NCBI GenBank assembly: GCA_002482405.1
Contig: DLFX01000259.1
Span: forward strand, 1,376-26,893
Direction: 5' to 3'
Source: Firmicutes bacterium UBA7709
GTDB taxonomy: Bacteria > Bacillota_A > Clostridia > Peptostreptococcales > Anaerovoracaceae
Length of the DNA: 25,518 bases
Positions 15,414-22,550 of this stretch are shown one piece after another (within the stretch, counting starts at the first letter, position 1; each line of letters opens with the position of its first letter). A program made the position numbers and the translations under genes. The notes below the pieces were generated by a model. The model was given only the letters and a program-made list of their open reading frames with translations, made no database searches and was not told where the DNA came from.

Positions 15414-16499
15414 ATGGAAACCTACAATAATAAAATTGATTTTCACTCACATTATCTGCCGCCGGCCTATTTTGAATATCTGAGCAAATATGAGAATGAA
15501 CGCCCTGATAACTTTGATACTCCAGGCTGGAGTCTGTACAAACATATTAAAAATATGGATGATTTGGGGGTTGCTTTTTCCTTCATAAGCATCTCTTCGC
15601 CAAATCTATCCAATGCCGATGACGAAACCGAAAAAGCTTATGTCAGACGTATCAATGAAGAAGGTGCGGATTTCGTTGCAGAATACCCGAACCGGCTAGG
15701 GCTTATTGCAGAGCTGCCACTTCCGAATGTTGAAAACTCACTGACGGAAGCAAACTATGCTCTGGAAACCTTAAAGGCTGACGGATTTGGTCTGAAAACC
15801 CACTATCGGGGAAAATATCTGGGTTGTGAAGAATTCGAGCCTCTCATGAAGTGTTTTAACGAACAAAAAACTGTTCTTATCATCCACCCATCAGCGCCAT
15901 TTAACAATTATGCCGGAGTGAATGAAGAAGTCCCGATCCCGGTATTCGAATTCTTTGTTGACACGACCAGAACATTTATCAATCTGGTTATGAAGGATAT
16001 TTTTAACCGCTACCCGGATATCAAATGGATATTTCCGCACGCAGGCTCTTTTATTACCTTGATATCCGACCGATTCGATAATTTCTCGTTACTTATGAAA
16101 GCGAAGAACCCTTTAATCAATCCGGATATTTTCGGTGCAATGAAAAAGATTTATTTTGATCTGGCTGGCTTTCCGCTTCAGAAGCAGCTTCAGCTTCTGA
16201 AACAAAACGTTCCGGTCAGCCATTTACTATACGGTAGTGATGGGCCATACACCCCTGGTATTGCAACCATAGCACTGTCCGGCTCCATTGAACAGACGGA
16301 CCAACTTACAGATAAAGAAAAGGTAATGATTTTTACTGAAAATGCTATTTCATTATTTCCACGCTTAAGTGAGATTTTAAATATTTCCATAAAGCCGACA
16401 AGTAAAATAAAAAAAACACCAAGAATGAAGAATCGGAAAATATGGAAGCGAAAGTTTCTTACTACTATTTATTTAAAATTACAAAACAAGAGACGGTAA
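15414..16499 (+). CDS. ACMSD-like amidohydrolase (amidohydrolase 2 family)
   Basis: A 361-residue TIM-barrel metalloenzyme of the family that includes aminocarboxymuconate semialdehyde decarboxylase and aromatic-acid decarboxylases. The metal set is complete: His11 and His13 (DFHSHYLPP), His158 (IIHPS), His209 (FPHAGS) and Asp276 (GSDGPY). The last 45 residues or so are very basic (Lys/Arg-rich) and extend past the barrel, which is unusual. AAAGGAG lies about 10 bases before the ATG. It follows the MMPL exporter and secreted protein genes on the same strand and ends at a terminator, so it probably belongs to that operon. Non-oxidative decarboxylation or hydrolysis of the exported compound or a precursor is inferred. 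Confidence 0.88.
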   Translation: METYNNKIDFHSHYLPPAYFEYLSKYENERPDNFDTPGWSLYKHIKNMDDLGVAFSFISISSPNLSNADDETEKAYVRRINEEGADFVAEYPNRLGLIAELPLPNVENSLTEANYALETLKADGFGLKTHYRGKYLGCEEFEPLMKCFNEQKTVLIIHPSAPFNNYAGVNEEVPIPVFEFFVDTTRTFINLVMKDIFNRYPDIKWIFPHAGSFITLISDRFDNFSLLMKAKNPLINPDIFGAMKKIYFDLAGFPLQKQLQLLKQNVPVSHLLYGSDGPYTPGIATIALSGSIEQTDQLTDKEKVMIFTENAISLFPRLSEILNISIKPTSKIKKTPRMKNRKIWKRKFLTTIYLKLQNKRR

Positions 16500-16511
16500 A
16501 TCTTTTGTATA

Positions 16512-16535
16512 AAACAGTGCTGCAACACTGTTTTT
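16512..16535 (+). terminator. Terminator after the ACMSD-like gene
   Basis: AAACAGTG (16512-16519) and CACTGTTT (16526-16533) enclose a 6-base loop and run into TTTTT. It lies 12 bases after the stop codon. Confidence 0.85.
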
Positions 16536-16687
16536 GTATACTATTTCCCTACTTAATGAAGATTAGGTTTCAGATCCGGTGTGGAGTATGGATATAGAAC
16601 AACGCCTTCCCTTACTATAAAAATCCACGCTTCTATTATGAAACGTGGATGGTTTTTGGGGAAACATAAATTTTCCTTCCCAAAAAA

Positions 16688-16723
16688 GAAGCATAACCTT
16701 TCCAAATGGAAAAGTTATGCTTC
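16688..16723 (-). terminator. Hairpin with minus-strand T-run
   Basis: GAAGCATAAC pairs with GTTATGCTTC, with inner TTTCC/GGAAA pairs and an AAAT loop. On the minus strand six T follow directly, giving a terminator form downstream of the tRNA-like fragment at 16759-16778. Confidence 0.6.
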
Positions 16724-16758
16724 CTGCTACTCTGACACAAGACCAGAGTATTTTCTTT

Positions 16759-16778
16759 TTGGCACTCCCGAGATGATT
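16759..16778 (-). repeat. Duplicated 3' end of tRNA-Arg (att-like direct repeat, copy 1)
   Basis: TTGGCACTCCCGAGATGATT on the plus strand is identical over 20 bases to 16956-16975, the 3' end of the intact tRNA-Arg gene including its CCA. No tRNA body precedes it. This is what a tRNA-targeted integration or a partial gene duplication leaves behind. Confidence 0.7.
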
Positions 16779-16887
16779 TTGCATCTTTTGCTCTGGGCAA
16801 AATCTGCCGCCCTTCGCCCAAGCACAGGGCGAAGAGCCGTCTCGCTAAAAAGTATCCGCGATACTTTTTCACACTCGACGCATTTTC

Positions 16888-16903
16888 ATGTTCGAATCAT
16901 CTC
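16888..16903 (+). repeat. Inverted copy of the tRNA-Arg T-arm
   Basis: ATGTTCGAATCATCTC here, on the plus strand, equals the T-arm of the tRNA that is encoded on the minus strand at about 16967-16982. With 16770-16778 it forms GAGATGATT/AATCATCTC ends around a 134-base structured block. Confidence 0.6.
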
Positions 16904-16920
16904 TACATGAAATACAAATA

Positions 16921-16953
16921 AAAAATCGATAGACATAAAGCCTATCGATTTTT
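16921..16953 (-). terminator. Terminator of the tRNA-Arg gene
   Basis: AAAAATCGATAG (16921-16932) pairs with CTATCGATTTTT (16942-16953) around a 9-base loop. It lies 3 bases after the tRNA CCA on the minus strand, with T-runs on both sides. Confidence 0.85.
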
Positions 16954-16956
16954 TCT

Positions 16957-17032
16957 TGGCACTCCCGAGATGATTCGAACATCCGACGCACGGTTTAGGA
17001 AACCGACGCTCTATCCCCTGAGCTACGGGAGC
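16957..17032 (-). tRNA. tRNA-Arg (anticodon CCT)
   Basis: A 76-base cloverleaf with encoded CCA. Acceptor GCTCCCG/CGGGAGT, D-stem GCTC/GAGC, anticodon loop TTCCTAA with anticodon CCT, a 5-base variable loop, T-stem GGATG/CATCT and loop TTCGAAT are all present. Two weak spots are a G-T pair at 1-72 and a T-T mismatch at 27-43. It reads AGG codons. Its own promoter (17098-17126) and terminator (16921-16953) flank it. Confidence 0.93.
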
Positions 17033-17097
17033 ATAGCGCTTGCGACTCTCGGGCGGATTAACGAAAAACCGTTGCCCGGAGAAGTTCAGCAATATTG

Positions 17098-17126
17098 ATT
17101 TTAGCACATCCGCGAACTCCTTTCAA
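17098..17126 (-). promoter_or_regulatory. Promoter of the tRNA-Arg gene
   Basis: On the minus strand TTGAAA (17126-17121) and TAAAAT (17103-17098) are 17 bases apart. The tRNA 5' end is about 60 bases downstream, leaving a 5' leader for RNase P. Confidence 0.6.
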
Positions 17127-17171
17127 GACATTCGCAAATTTTATTTTCTTCGCAGCCCGGCCCGCAGCCCC

Positions 17172-17216
17172 GCCCACAATCCGGCCCCGGCTGTGGGCAG
17201 CAATTCTCCTGCCCAC
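17172..17216. repeat. Two mutually exclusive hairpins
   Basis: GCCCACA (17172-17178) can pair with TGTGGGC (17192-17198), while the overlapping GTGGGCAG (17193-17200) can instead pair with CTGCCCAC (17209-17216). The block lies upstream of the promoter of the 71-residue Cys-rich gene, and antisense to nothing known. Confidence 0.5.
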
Positions 17217-17238
17217 GGTAATTTCTTCACGGCTGCTA

Positions 17239-17267
17239 TTGTTTACGGCAGGAAGGGTCATTATACT
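17239..17267 (+). promoter_or_regulatory. Promoter of the small Cys-rich protein gene
   Basis: TTGTTT (17239-17244) and TATACT (17262-17267) are 17 bases apart, giving a leader of about 25 bases to the ATG at 17299. Confidence 0.6.
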
Positions 17268-17298
17268 AAAGCTATGATCATACGAAAAGGAGAAAGCG

Positions 17299-17514
17299 AT
17301 GAAAACTCAAAAGCATTTTTGCACTTGCGCAGACTATGATTGCAGGCTGAATCCCCATAACGGCGCGGGAGGCTGCGACCTTTGCATTAAAAAGAACCTG
17401 AGAGAACGGGAAATTCCAAGCTGCTTTTTCAAATTAGTCAATGAGGATATATCAAACCTTGAAGAATTCACATTTGAAAGCTTTGTCGATTTCTTTCTCA
17501 AAAATAAAAGATAA
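17299..17514 (+). CDS. Small Cys-rich conserved protein (DUF6485-like)
   Basis: A 71-residue cytoplasmic protein with Cys8, Cys10, Cys15 in the N-terminal part (HFCTCADYDC), then CDLC and a later Cys in IPSCFF. The pattern resembles the small Cys-rich proteins grouped as DUF6485 in Clostridia; that name is from memory and may be off. Metal binding is likely, and the function is unknown. AAAGGAG precedes the ATG, and a sigma-70 type promoter lies 32 bases upstream of the start, so it is probably expressed alone. The metallo-hydrolase gene follows after 99 bases. Confidence 0.82.
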   Translation: MKTQKHFCTCADYDCRLNPHNGAGGCDLCIKKNLREREIPSCFFKLVNEDISNLEEFTFESFVDFFLKNKR

Positions 17515-17613
17515 TATGACGCGCCGGAGCACTCTTACGATCATATAATTTAATAATAGCTTTTCATGAGGAGAGGGGTGTAAGGCTCCCGTTTAATCGA
17601 AAGGGTGAACTGA

Positions 17614-18912
17614 ATGGAATTGACCATATACCGCGGGACCGAAGAGGTCGGCGGGACGATGATCGAAATGAAATCAAAGAATACGAAGATTCTTGTGGAT
17701 GCGGGGTATCCGCTGTTTTATAACGGCAATGTGATCGATGACGAATGGGCCGGGAAGCCGTACAAGGAGCTTTTGGAGCTGGGGGTGATCCGGCCGGTTC
17801 AGGGTCTGTACCGCTGGGACAAACCGGATTTTGACGCGGTGCTGATTTCCCATGCCCACAGCGATCATTTCGGAATGCTGCGGTTTATTCATCCCGATAT
17901 CCCGATCTATCTGTCGGAGGTTACGAATAAGCTCATCGAACTGAACATGAGCTTTACAATTCACGATTATTCCCGCCGGGACCGGAGGTTTGTCAGGATG
18001 TATGAGCCCTTTTCCATCGGGGACTTTACCATAAAACCCTATCTCATGGATCATTCCGCATGGCAGGCGGCGGCGTTTGAAATCCGCTGTGAGGGAAAGA
18101 CCGTTCTTTACACGGGGGATTTCAGAGGCCACGGCAGACACGGAGAATATCTGGAGCGCTTTCTCAGCGAGGCGGAGAAGTCGCCGGATCTTTTGCTGAT
18201 TGAAGGAACGACCCTGGATCGGACCGATGAACAGGAATGCTCGGAAGACGACATGGTCGAGAAATTCAAGGCGGTAATGGAAGAGAGCAAAGGCATCGTT
18301 TTGTGCCAGCCCACCAGCCAGAACATCGACAGGGTCATCAGTTTTTACAAGGCGGCAAAGGCGGCCGGAAGAACCTTCGTCATAGACGTCTATACAGCCA
18401 ATGTTCTCTGGGAACTGAACGGGATCAGCCGCGGAGATTTTCCGATCCCATCCCTTTTGAGGCCGGACATCCGGGTATTTTCACCCTTGCTGCTGACGAA
18501 GAAAATGGAAAAACTTCTGGGCGATAAACGCGTCAGGCGGTTTCCCCTCTATGGAGTTTCGGCCAAAGACGTCGGCAGAAAACAGCACCAGATCGCAATG
18601 CTGGTGAGGCCGTCGTCTCTCCCGGATTTAAAACGGATGGGACTGAAGGATGGGGTTTTGATCTATTCCCAATGGCAGGCGTACCGGGATAAACCGTATC
18701 AGGTCCGTTTGGAGGAATTTCTAAAATCCTGCAGGTTTACCGACATGTATCTTCATACCAGCGGTCACGCTTTTAAACCCGCCATCAAAAAAGTAATCAG
18801 GGAACTATCCCCGAAGGAAATCGTTCCCATTCACACATTCTGCCCCCAGGCGTTTTGCGGGTTTTCCCCCAATGTTACGCTGCGGCAGGATGGAGTCCCG
18901 TTTCAGCTGTGA
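17614..18912 (+). CDS. Metallo-beta-lactamase fold hydrolase, beta-CASP/RNase J-like
   Basis: A 432-residue cytoplasmic metallo-hydrolase. The zinc motif HAHSDH is at 80-85 (His80, His82, Asp84, His85). Later metal ligands are His in LMDHSAW, Asp in YTGDFRGHG, and a C-terminal IPIHTF histidine. The SGHA segment near 390 is the type of motif seen in beta-CASP nucleases such as RNase J and CPSF-like proteins. Compared with RNase J (about 550 residues) it lacks the C-terminal domain, and the N-terminus begins directly in the fold. RNA or DNA cleavage is likely by family, but unproven. AAAGGGTG lies before the ATG. It converges with cvpA. Confidence 0.85.
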   Translation: MELTIYRGTEEVGGTMIEMKSKNTKILVDAGYPLFYNGNVIDDEWAGKPYKELLELGVIRPVQGLYRWDKPDFDAVLISHAHSDHFGMLRFIHPDIPIYLSEVTNKLIELNMSFTIHDYSRRDRRFVRMYEPFSIGDFTIKPYLMDHSAWQAAAFEIRCEGKTVLYTGDFRGHGRHGEYLERFLSEAEKSPDLLLIEGTTLDRTDEQECSEDDMVEKFKAVMEESKGIVLCQPTSQNIDRVISFYKAAKAAGRTFVIDVYTANVLWELNGISRGDFPIPSLLRPDIRVFSPLLLTKKMEKLLGDKRVRRFPLYGVSAKDVGRKQHQIAMLVRPSSLPDLKRMGLKDGVLIYSQWQAYRDKPYQVRLEEFLKSCRFTDMYLHTSGHAFKPAIKKVIRELSPKEIVPIHTFCPQAFCGFSPNVTLRQDGVPFQL

Positions 18913-18990
18913 TGTGGCCGGACATGGCTCCGCCTCAGACGTCATGCGGCCGGCCCGAAATCTCTGCCGCCCGCCATCTGCCTTCCCCGG

Positions 18991-19635
18991 CTACAGAAAG
19001 CCCTTCATCACCAGCAGGACCAGGTTGTTATCATATAGATAGCCGCCGAGGGCCGATGCGTCGAGCTGATCCATAAGGAAGGTGTTCCCGGAAAGGCTGG
19101 TGACAGGTACCATCAAAGCCAGCAATATGTAAACCAGAATGATTCCTTTCAAAGCCCCGGCGAACAGGCCCAGGATTCCGTCCAGCCCGCCGATGATGCC
19201 AGAGCGTTTTTCCTTGGAAAACAGCGACGTAAGAACCCAGAGAACCAACTTGATGGCGATGGCGATGATCAGAAAACCGATGAGGTTAAAGATCAAATTG
19301 GCCAGGCTTTCGGACATGGTCGTTGCGATGGCATTGGCAGCCGAGTTGATGGCCTTATCCAACAGATCCCGGATCACATCGGGAATACCTGTCAGGGCCG
19401 AATCGGCGGCGCCCCCCGCATTTTCCGTAATCCTTTCCGCGATCTTTTCCCGGACCGCACCGTAATAGCCCGTATTTTCTTTTAAAAATTTAATGACATG
19501 AGGGTACCAGACAAACCCCAGGACAACTGCCAGAATCCACCCGACGGTATGAATAAACGTATGGACAAATCCGTGGCGAAATCCCTGAACGACCGTATAA
19601 ATCAGGATAATTGCAATGATTCCATCGATCCACAT
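18991..19635 (-). CDS. cvpA: CvpA-family membrane protein
   Basis: A 214-residue protein with four hydrophobic segments (about 1-20, 27-45, 95-118 and 135-160) in the CvpA/colicin V production arrangement; the WIDGIIAIILIYTVVQGFRH opening with G-F-x-x-G is typical. The E. coli homologue is needed for colicin V secretion and purine-linked growth; the Gram-positive role is unclear. The ATG at 19635 is preferred over one 36 bases upstream because GGAGG lies suitably before it. It diverges from the repeat-containing gene at 19735 and faces the metallo-hydrolase gene. Confidence 0.82.
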   Translation of the reverse strand: MWIDGIIAIILIYTVVQGFRHGFVHTFIHTVGWILAVVLGFVWYPHVIKFLKENTGYYGAVREKIAERITENAGGAADSALTGIPDVIRDLLDKAINSAANAIATTMSESLANLIFNLIGFLIIAIAIKLVLWVLTSLFSKEKRSGIIGGLDGILGLFAGALKGIILVYILLALMVPVTSLSGNTFLMDQLDASALGGYLYDNNLVLLVMKGFL

Positions 19636-19734
19636 AACGGCATCCCCTCCATTTCTGCCTGCATAATCCAAATCCCAACTGCATATATGTATATTACCAA
19701 TTTATATAAAGGATTTCAAGAAGGAGTAAAGCAA

Positions 19735-20955
19735 ATGAATTACGTCAAGTACAACCGCTCATTTGTGATGATGGAGGAACAGGGCAGCCAGTTCGCGGCA
19801 AAGGAATCGGTCCCGATCAAGGGCTACCTGAAGGTGGAGACCGGCAACAACAAGGGAGCGCTTCGCTGCGTTGTTCAGAACCTGAGGCACTTCGACAGGG
19901 GTGATTACATATACAAACTGATATTGTTCGGGAAAAAAGGCGAGAGAACCATCCACGCGACGATTGGAAATCTGGTGGTCAACAAGCAGGGAAACGGAGA
20001 AACCTATTTCCGGTTTCTCCCCATTGACGTGGACGGAAAGGGAAATTCCTTTCACAGCTTCACCACGGCCATCGTCGCCGCCGCGTCCACAAACGACGAT
20101 AAAGAACCGCTCCATCCCGTGTTAAAGGGGGTCACCGAGAGCGAGGTTGAACCCTTTCAATCCGAGCTCTTTCAAGTAGACGAAGAAACAGAAAGAGGAC
20201 AGAGCCCCGGGATCGAGGATCTCATCAGCCAAATCGATAAAATCGTTGACAATATTCAGGGAAAGCTTCAGGATGTGACGGAGGGCGGGTCTGCAGCGGC
20301 GGAAAATGAATATGGGGCGGAGGATCAGTATGGACCGGAGGATCAGTTCGCAGCGGCAGAGGATCAGTATGAACCGGAGGATCAGTTCGCGGCGGCAGGG
20401 GATCAGTATGAACCGGCGGGAGAGTTTGACGCTAAAGAAGACTTTGCGGCAGCCGCGCGTCAGGAAGAGGCCGCCGCCATTCCCCGGGAAAAGCGCGGGG
20501 AGATCATTGAGAAAAAAACCTATAATACATTTTACAACGAATATATCCTGAACGCCTGCGCTCACGCCTGCAGGGTCGCGGAGTTTTATGAGGACGTGAT
20601 TCCATTTGACAGAGACAAGACCGGCGCCAGATGGAAGAAGATCATCAACGTCAGCAACCTGCCGCTGGTGTCCCCCGGAGCCCATTACTTTGCCACCCAG
20701 TACCGGCATTACATCTTCGGCGCAAAGCCGGATCAAAACGGAATCGCTTCCAAGTTTTTCTTCGGGATACCGGGCAGGTTCCTGGATGAAGAGCAGCCCG
20801 ACGGCGGAAAGTCAGGATTCACTTACTGGCAGCCGCTCCGCGGGGCAGACCCGGCCGCGGAAAGCTTTCGCAAGGGAGAACAGAGAGGGCGGAATGTTTA
20901 CGGCTACTGGATCGTGGCGGTGGACGGAAAAACCGGCAATATTGAAGAGGTCTGA
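19735..20955 (+). CDS. Conserved clostridial protein of unknown function with internal 13-residue repeat
   Basis: A 406-residue soluble protein. The N-terminal 150 residues or so, beginning MNYVKYNRSFVMMEEQ, and the C-terminal block (NAYILNA-type helix, then GAHYFATQYRHYIFGAKP, FFGIPGRFLDEEQPDGGKSG) look like two conserved domains seen together in Clostridia without a known role. Between them is an acidic, low-complexity linker with a 13-residue repeat (DQYEPEDQFAAAG type) starting at residue 197. GGAG lies before the ATG at 19735; the frame extends further upstream but that part is antisense to cvpA. No signal peptide or membrane helix. A terminator follows. Confidence 0.82.
   Translation: MNYVKYNRSFVMMEEQGSQFAAKESVPIKGYLKVETGNNKGALRCVVQNLRHFDRGDYIYKLILFGKKGERTIHATIGNLVVNKQGNGETYFRFLPIDVDGKGNSFHSFTTAIVAAASTNDDKEPLHPVLKGVTESEVEPFQSELFQVDEETERGQSPGIEDLISQIDKIVDNIQGKLQDVTEGGSAAAENEYGAEDQYGPEDQFAAAEDQYEPEDQFAAAGDQYEPAGEFDAKEDFAAAARQEEAAAIPREKRGEIIEKKTYNTFYNEYILNACAHACRVAEFYEDVIPFDRDKTGARWKKIINVSNLPLVSPGAHYFATQYRHYIFGAKPDQNGIASKFFFGIPGRFLDEEQPDGGKSGFTYWQPLRGADPAAESFRKGEQRGRNVYGYWIVAVDGKTGNIEEV
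20323..20420 (+). repeat. 39-base tandem repeat within the linker
   Basis: Units start at 20323, 20362 and 20401, about 2.5 copies, each beginning GATCAGTATG. The period is 13 codons, so copy number can change without breaking the frame. Confidence 0.85.
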
Positions 20956-20962
20956 CGCAAGG

Positions 20963-20985
20963 CCCATCCGCACGGATGGGTTTTT
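20963..20985 (+). terminator. Terminator after the repeat-containing gene
   Basis: CCCATCC (20963-20969) pairs with GGATGGG (20974-20980) around a 4-base GCAC loop, followed by TTTTT. Confidence 0.9.
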
Positions 20986-21071
20986 CGATTTTCATTGAAA
21001 AACACACCGGAGTATGATAATATTGTAAGGCATATGAATCAAACAGGGAAAAGGAGCGCGAAAAACGAAAG

Positions 21072-21545
21072 ATGAGTCCTGAACACTTCATGCAGGAAGC
21101 ATTAAAGGAAGCGGAAAAAGCGCTTTTTATCGGCGAAGTTCCCGTCGGAGCCGTAATAGAAAAAGATGGTAAAATCGTCGGGCGGGGACATAATATGACA
21201 GAGACGGCAAAAGATCCCACTGCCCACGCGGAAATCCTTGCGATCAGGGAAGCGGCAAAAGAACTGGGCGGCTGGAGGCTGCTTGGCTGTCGAATGTACG
21301 TTACTGCGGAGCCCTGCTCCATGTGCGCGGGAGCGATGGTGCTTTCAAGGCTCGAAAAGGTCTGGATCGGCACTCCCGATCCGAAAACCGGGGCATGCGG
21401 TTCCCTGATGAACATTTTGCAGGATGAGCGGCTGAACCATAACGTACAGATAGAGACCGGAATCATGCAGCAGCAATGCGAGAAAATAATGAAAACATTC
21501 TTTCAGAAGTTACGAAAAAAGAAATCGGAGGAAAATACAATATGA
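21072..21545 (+). CDS. tadA: tRNA-specific adenosine deaminase TadA
   Basis: A 157-residue zinc deaminase that converts the wobble adenosine of tRNA-Arg(ACG) to inosine. The catalytic HAE is at 52-54 and the zinc PCSMC at 81-85; length and the NMTETAKDPTAHAEI context are typical of TadA rather than cytidine deaminases. AAGGAG lies about 16 bases before the ATG, further than usual, and no closer in-frame start exists, so translation may be weak. Its stop overlaps the start of the next gene as ATGA, so the two are coupled. A TTGAAA at 20995 with an A+T-rich stretch near 21016 may be its promoter. Confidence 0.95.
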   Translation: MSPEHFMQEALKEAEKALFIGEVPVGAVIEKDGKIVGRGHNMTETAKDPTAHAEILAIREAAKELGGWRLLGCRMYVTAEPCSMCAGAMVLSRLEKVWIGTPDPKTGACGSLMNILQDERLNHNVQIETGIMQQQCEKIMKTFFQKLRKKKSEENTI

Positions 21546-22435
21546 AAAAAACGGGCATAATTTTAGGCCTAACAATTTTAATGATCCTATCGTCCTTTTC
21601 CTTTTGCTTTGCACAAGGGTTGGAATTATATGATAGTTCTCCGAAGGATGGCAGTCACCAGTCCCGCCCGGAAAGCTTATGCGTAAAGCTGTATTTCAAC
21701 GAGGTCATGTCTTCGAAATCGGTTCAGAAAGAAAACCAGAATGCGTTCCGGTTCACGGATTCGAAAGGAAAAGAACTGCCCATCAGAATATTGTATGAAG
21801 CCAAAAGACCGAAAGAAATCTGGGTGCTGGTAAACGAAACTCTGGAATCCGATTCCAGCTATAAGGTTCACATTTCAGGCGACCTTGCGGACGCCAATGG
21901 AAGCACTCTGGGCAAAGACAAAACGATCGTCATAAAGACAAGGAATTTAAAGACGGACAACAATGTCAACATGGCGCTGATGGGCGTTATGATGGTGGGA
22001 ATGGTCTTCTTTACCTCGATGTCCGCAAAACACCAGGTTAAAAAGCAGGAGGAAGAGGCGGCCGCAAAGGGAGAGGCCAAGGTCAATCCATATAAAGTCG
22101 CGAAGGAAACCGGGAAATCGGTGGAGGATGTCGTGGCAAAGACGGAAAAGAACAAAGCTAAAGCAAGAGCCCAGGCTGAAAAGAGAAACAAAGGCCAGAC
22201 ACAGGACGGGACGGCGAACGGAAAAGCTGCCGAACCGGAATGGAATATCAAGCGTGTCGTCGGGCCGAAACCTATCGCGGCGGCGGGAAGCACCTATAAA
22301 ACCGGCAGAAAGGCCCTGGCAGAGAAGGAAAAAGCAAAGGCGGCGGCAAAAGCGGCTGCGGGAACTACGAGGCCGAAAAACGCGTCGGGAAAGAGCAAGA
22401 ACAAGAAGGCCAATACATCGAATAAAAAGAAATAA
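21542..22435 (+). CDS. Secreted/membrane protein with Ig-like domain and basic tail
   Basis: A 297-residue protein. A signal peptide (MKKTGIILGL..., cut near CFAQ at about 25) is followed by a single Ig-like domain of the Big_5 type (residues about 28-135: SSPKDGS, VKLYFNEVM, SSYKVHISGDLAD). A hydrophobic helix (MALMGVMMVGMVFFTSM, about 145-162) should anchor it. The last 130 residues are Lys/Ala-rich and disordered, likely cytoplasmic if the Ig domain is outside. GGAGG lies 10 bases before ATG 21542, which overlaps the tadA stop. I do not know its job; contact with nucleic acid or membrane by the tail is speculative. Confidence 0.8.
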   Translation: MKKTGIILGLTILMILSSFSFCFAQGLELYDSSPKDGSHQSRPESLCVKLYFNEVMSSKSVQKENQNAFRFTDSKGKELPIRILYEAKRPKEIWVLVNETLESDSSYKVHISGDLADANGSTLGKDKTIVIKTRNLKTDNNVNMALMGVMMVGMVFFTSMSAKHQVKKQEEEAAAKGEAKVNPYKVAKETGKSVEDVVAKTEKNKAKARAQAEKRNKGQTQDGTANGKAAEPEWNIKRVVGPKPIAAAGSTYKTGRKALAEKEKAKAAAKAAAGTTRPKNASGKSKNKKANTSNKKK

Positions 22436-22456
22436 ATAAAAGAAATAAATCAACTT

Positions 22457-22488
22457 AAATAGCGGGCGGATTCAATCCCCCGCTATTT
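22457..22488 (+). terminator. Hairpin downstream of the Ig-like protein gene
   Basis: AAATAGCGGG (22457-22466) pairs with CCCGCTATTT (22479-22488) over 10 bases with a 12-base loop. Only a short T-run is present, so termination may be partial. Confidence 0.55.
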
Positions 22489-22550
22489 ATCCAATTAGCG
22501 CAGGCTTCAAGGAGGAACCGGCGCACCCGCTTTTCCTGGAGGACCCTGAA

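Larger units (their letters stand above)
16536..16956. other. Gene-free, hairpin-dense intergenic region with tRNA-derived fragments
   Basis: About 420 bases without a credible gene. Hairpins seen in order: ATCCACG/CGTGGAT (16623-16650); TTTTGGG/CCCAAAA around 16655-16686; GAAGCATAAC/GTTATGCTTC (16688-16723), followed by a T-run on the minus strand; TTTTGC/GCAAAA (about 16785-16802); CTTCGCCC/GGGCGAAG (about 16812-16834); and AAAAAGTATC/GATACTTTTT (16847-16869). Mixed in are a direct copy and an inverted copy of parts of the adjacent tRNA gene. Confidence 0.6.

Noticed and set aside
16563..16910. Short open frames on both strands in the hairpin region
   Set aside because: They run through terminators and tRNA fragments and lack ribosome sites and family similarity.
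16500..16956. CRISPR array
   Set aside because: Repeats here are unequal hairpins and tRNA pieces, with no regular repeat-spacer spacing and no cas genes.
20122..20736. 204-residue open frame on the minus strand
   Set aside because: Antisense shadow of the repeat-containing gene; the repeated hydrophobic tract simply mirrors the 39-base repeat.
20819..21466. 215-residue open frame on the minus strand
   Set aside because: It spans antisense to two genes and the terminator between them, which a real gene would not do.
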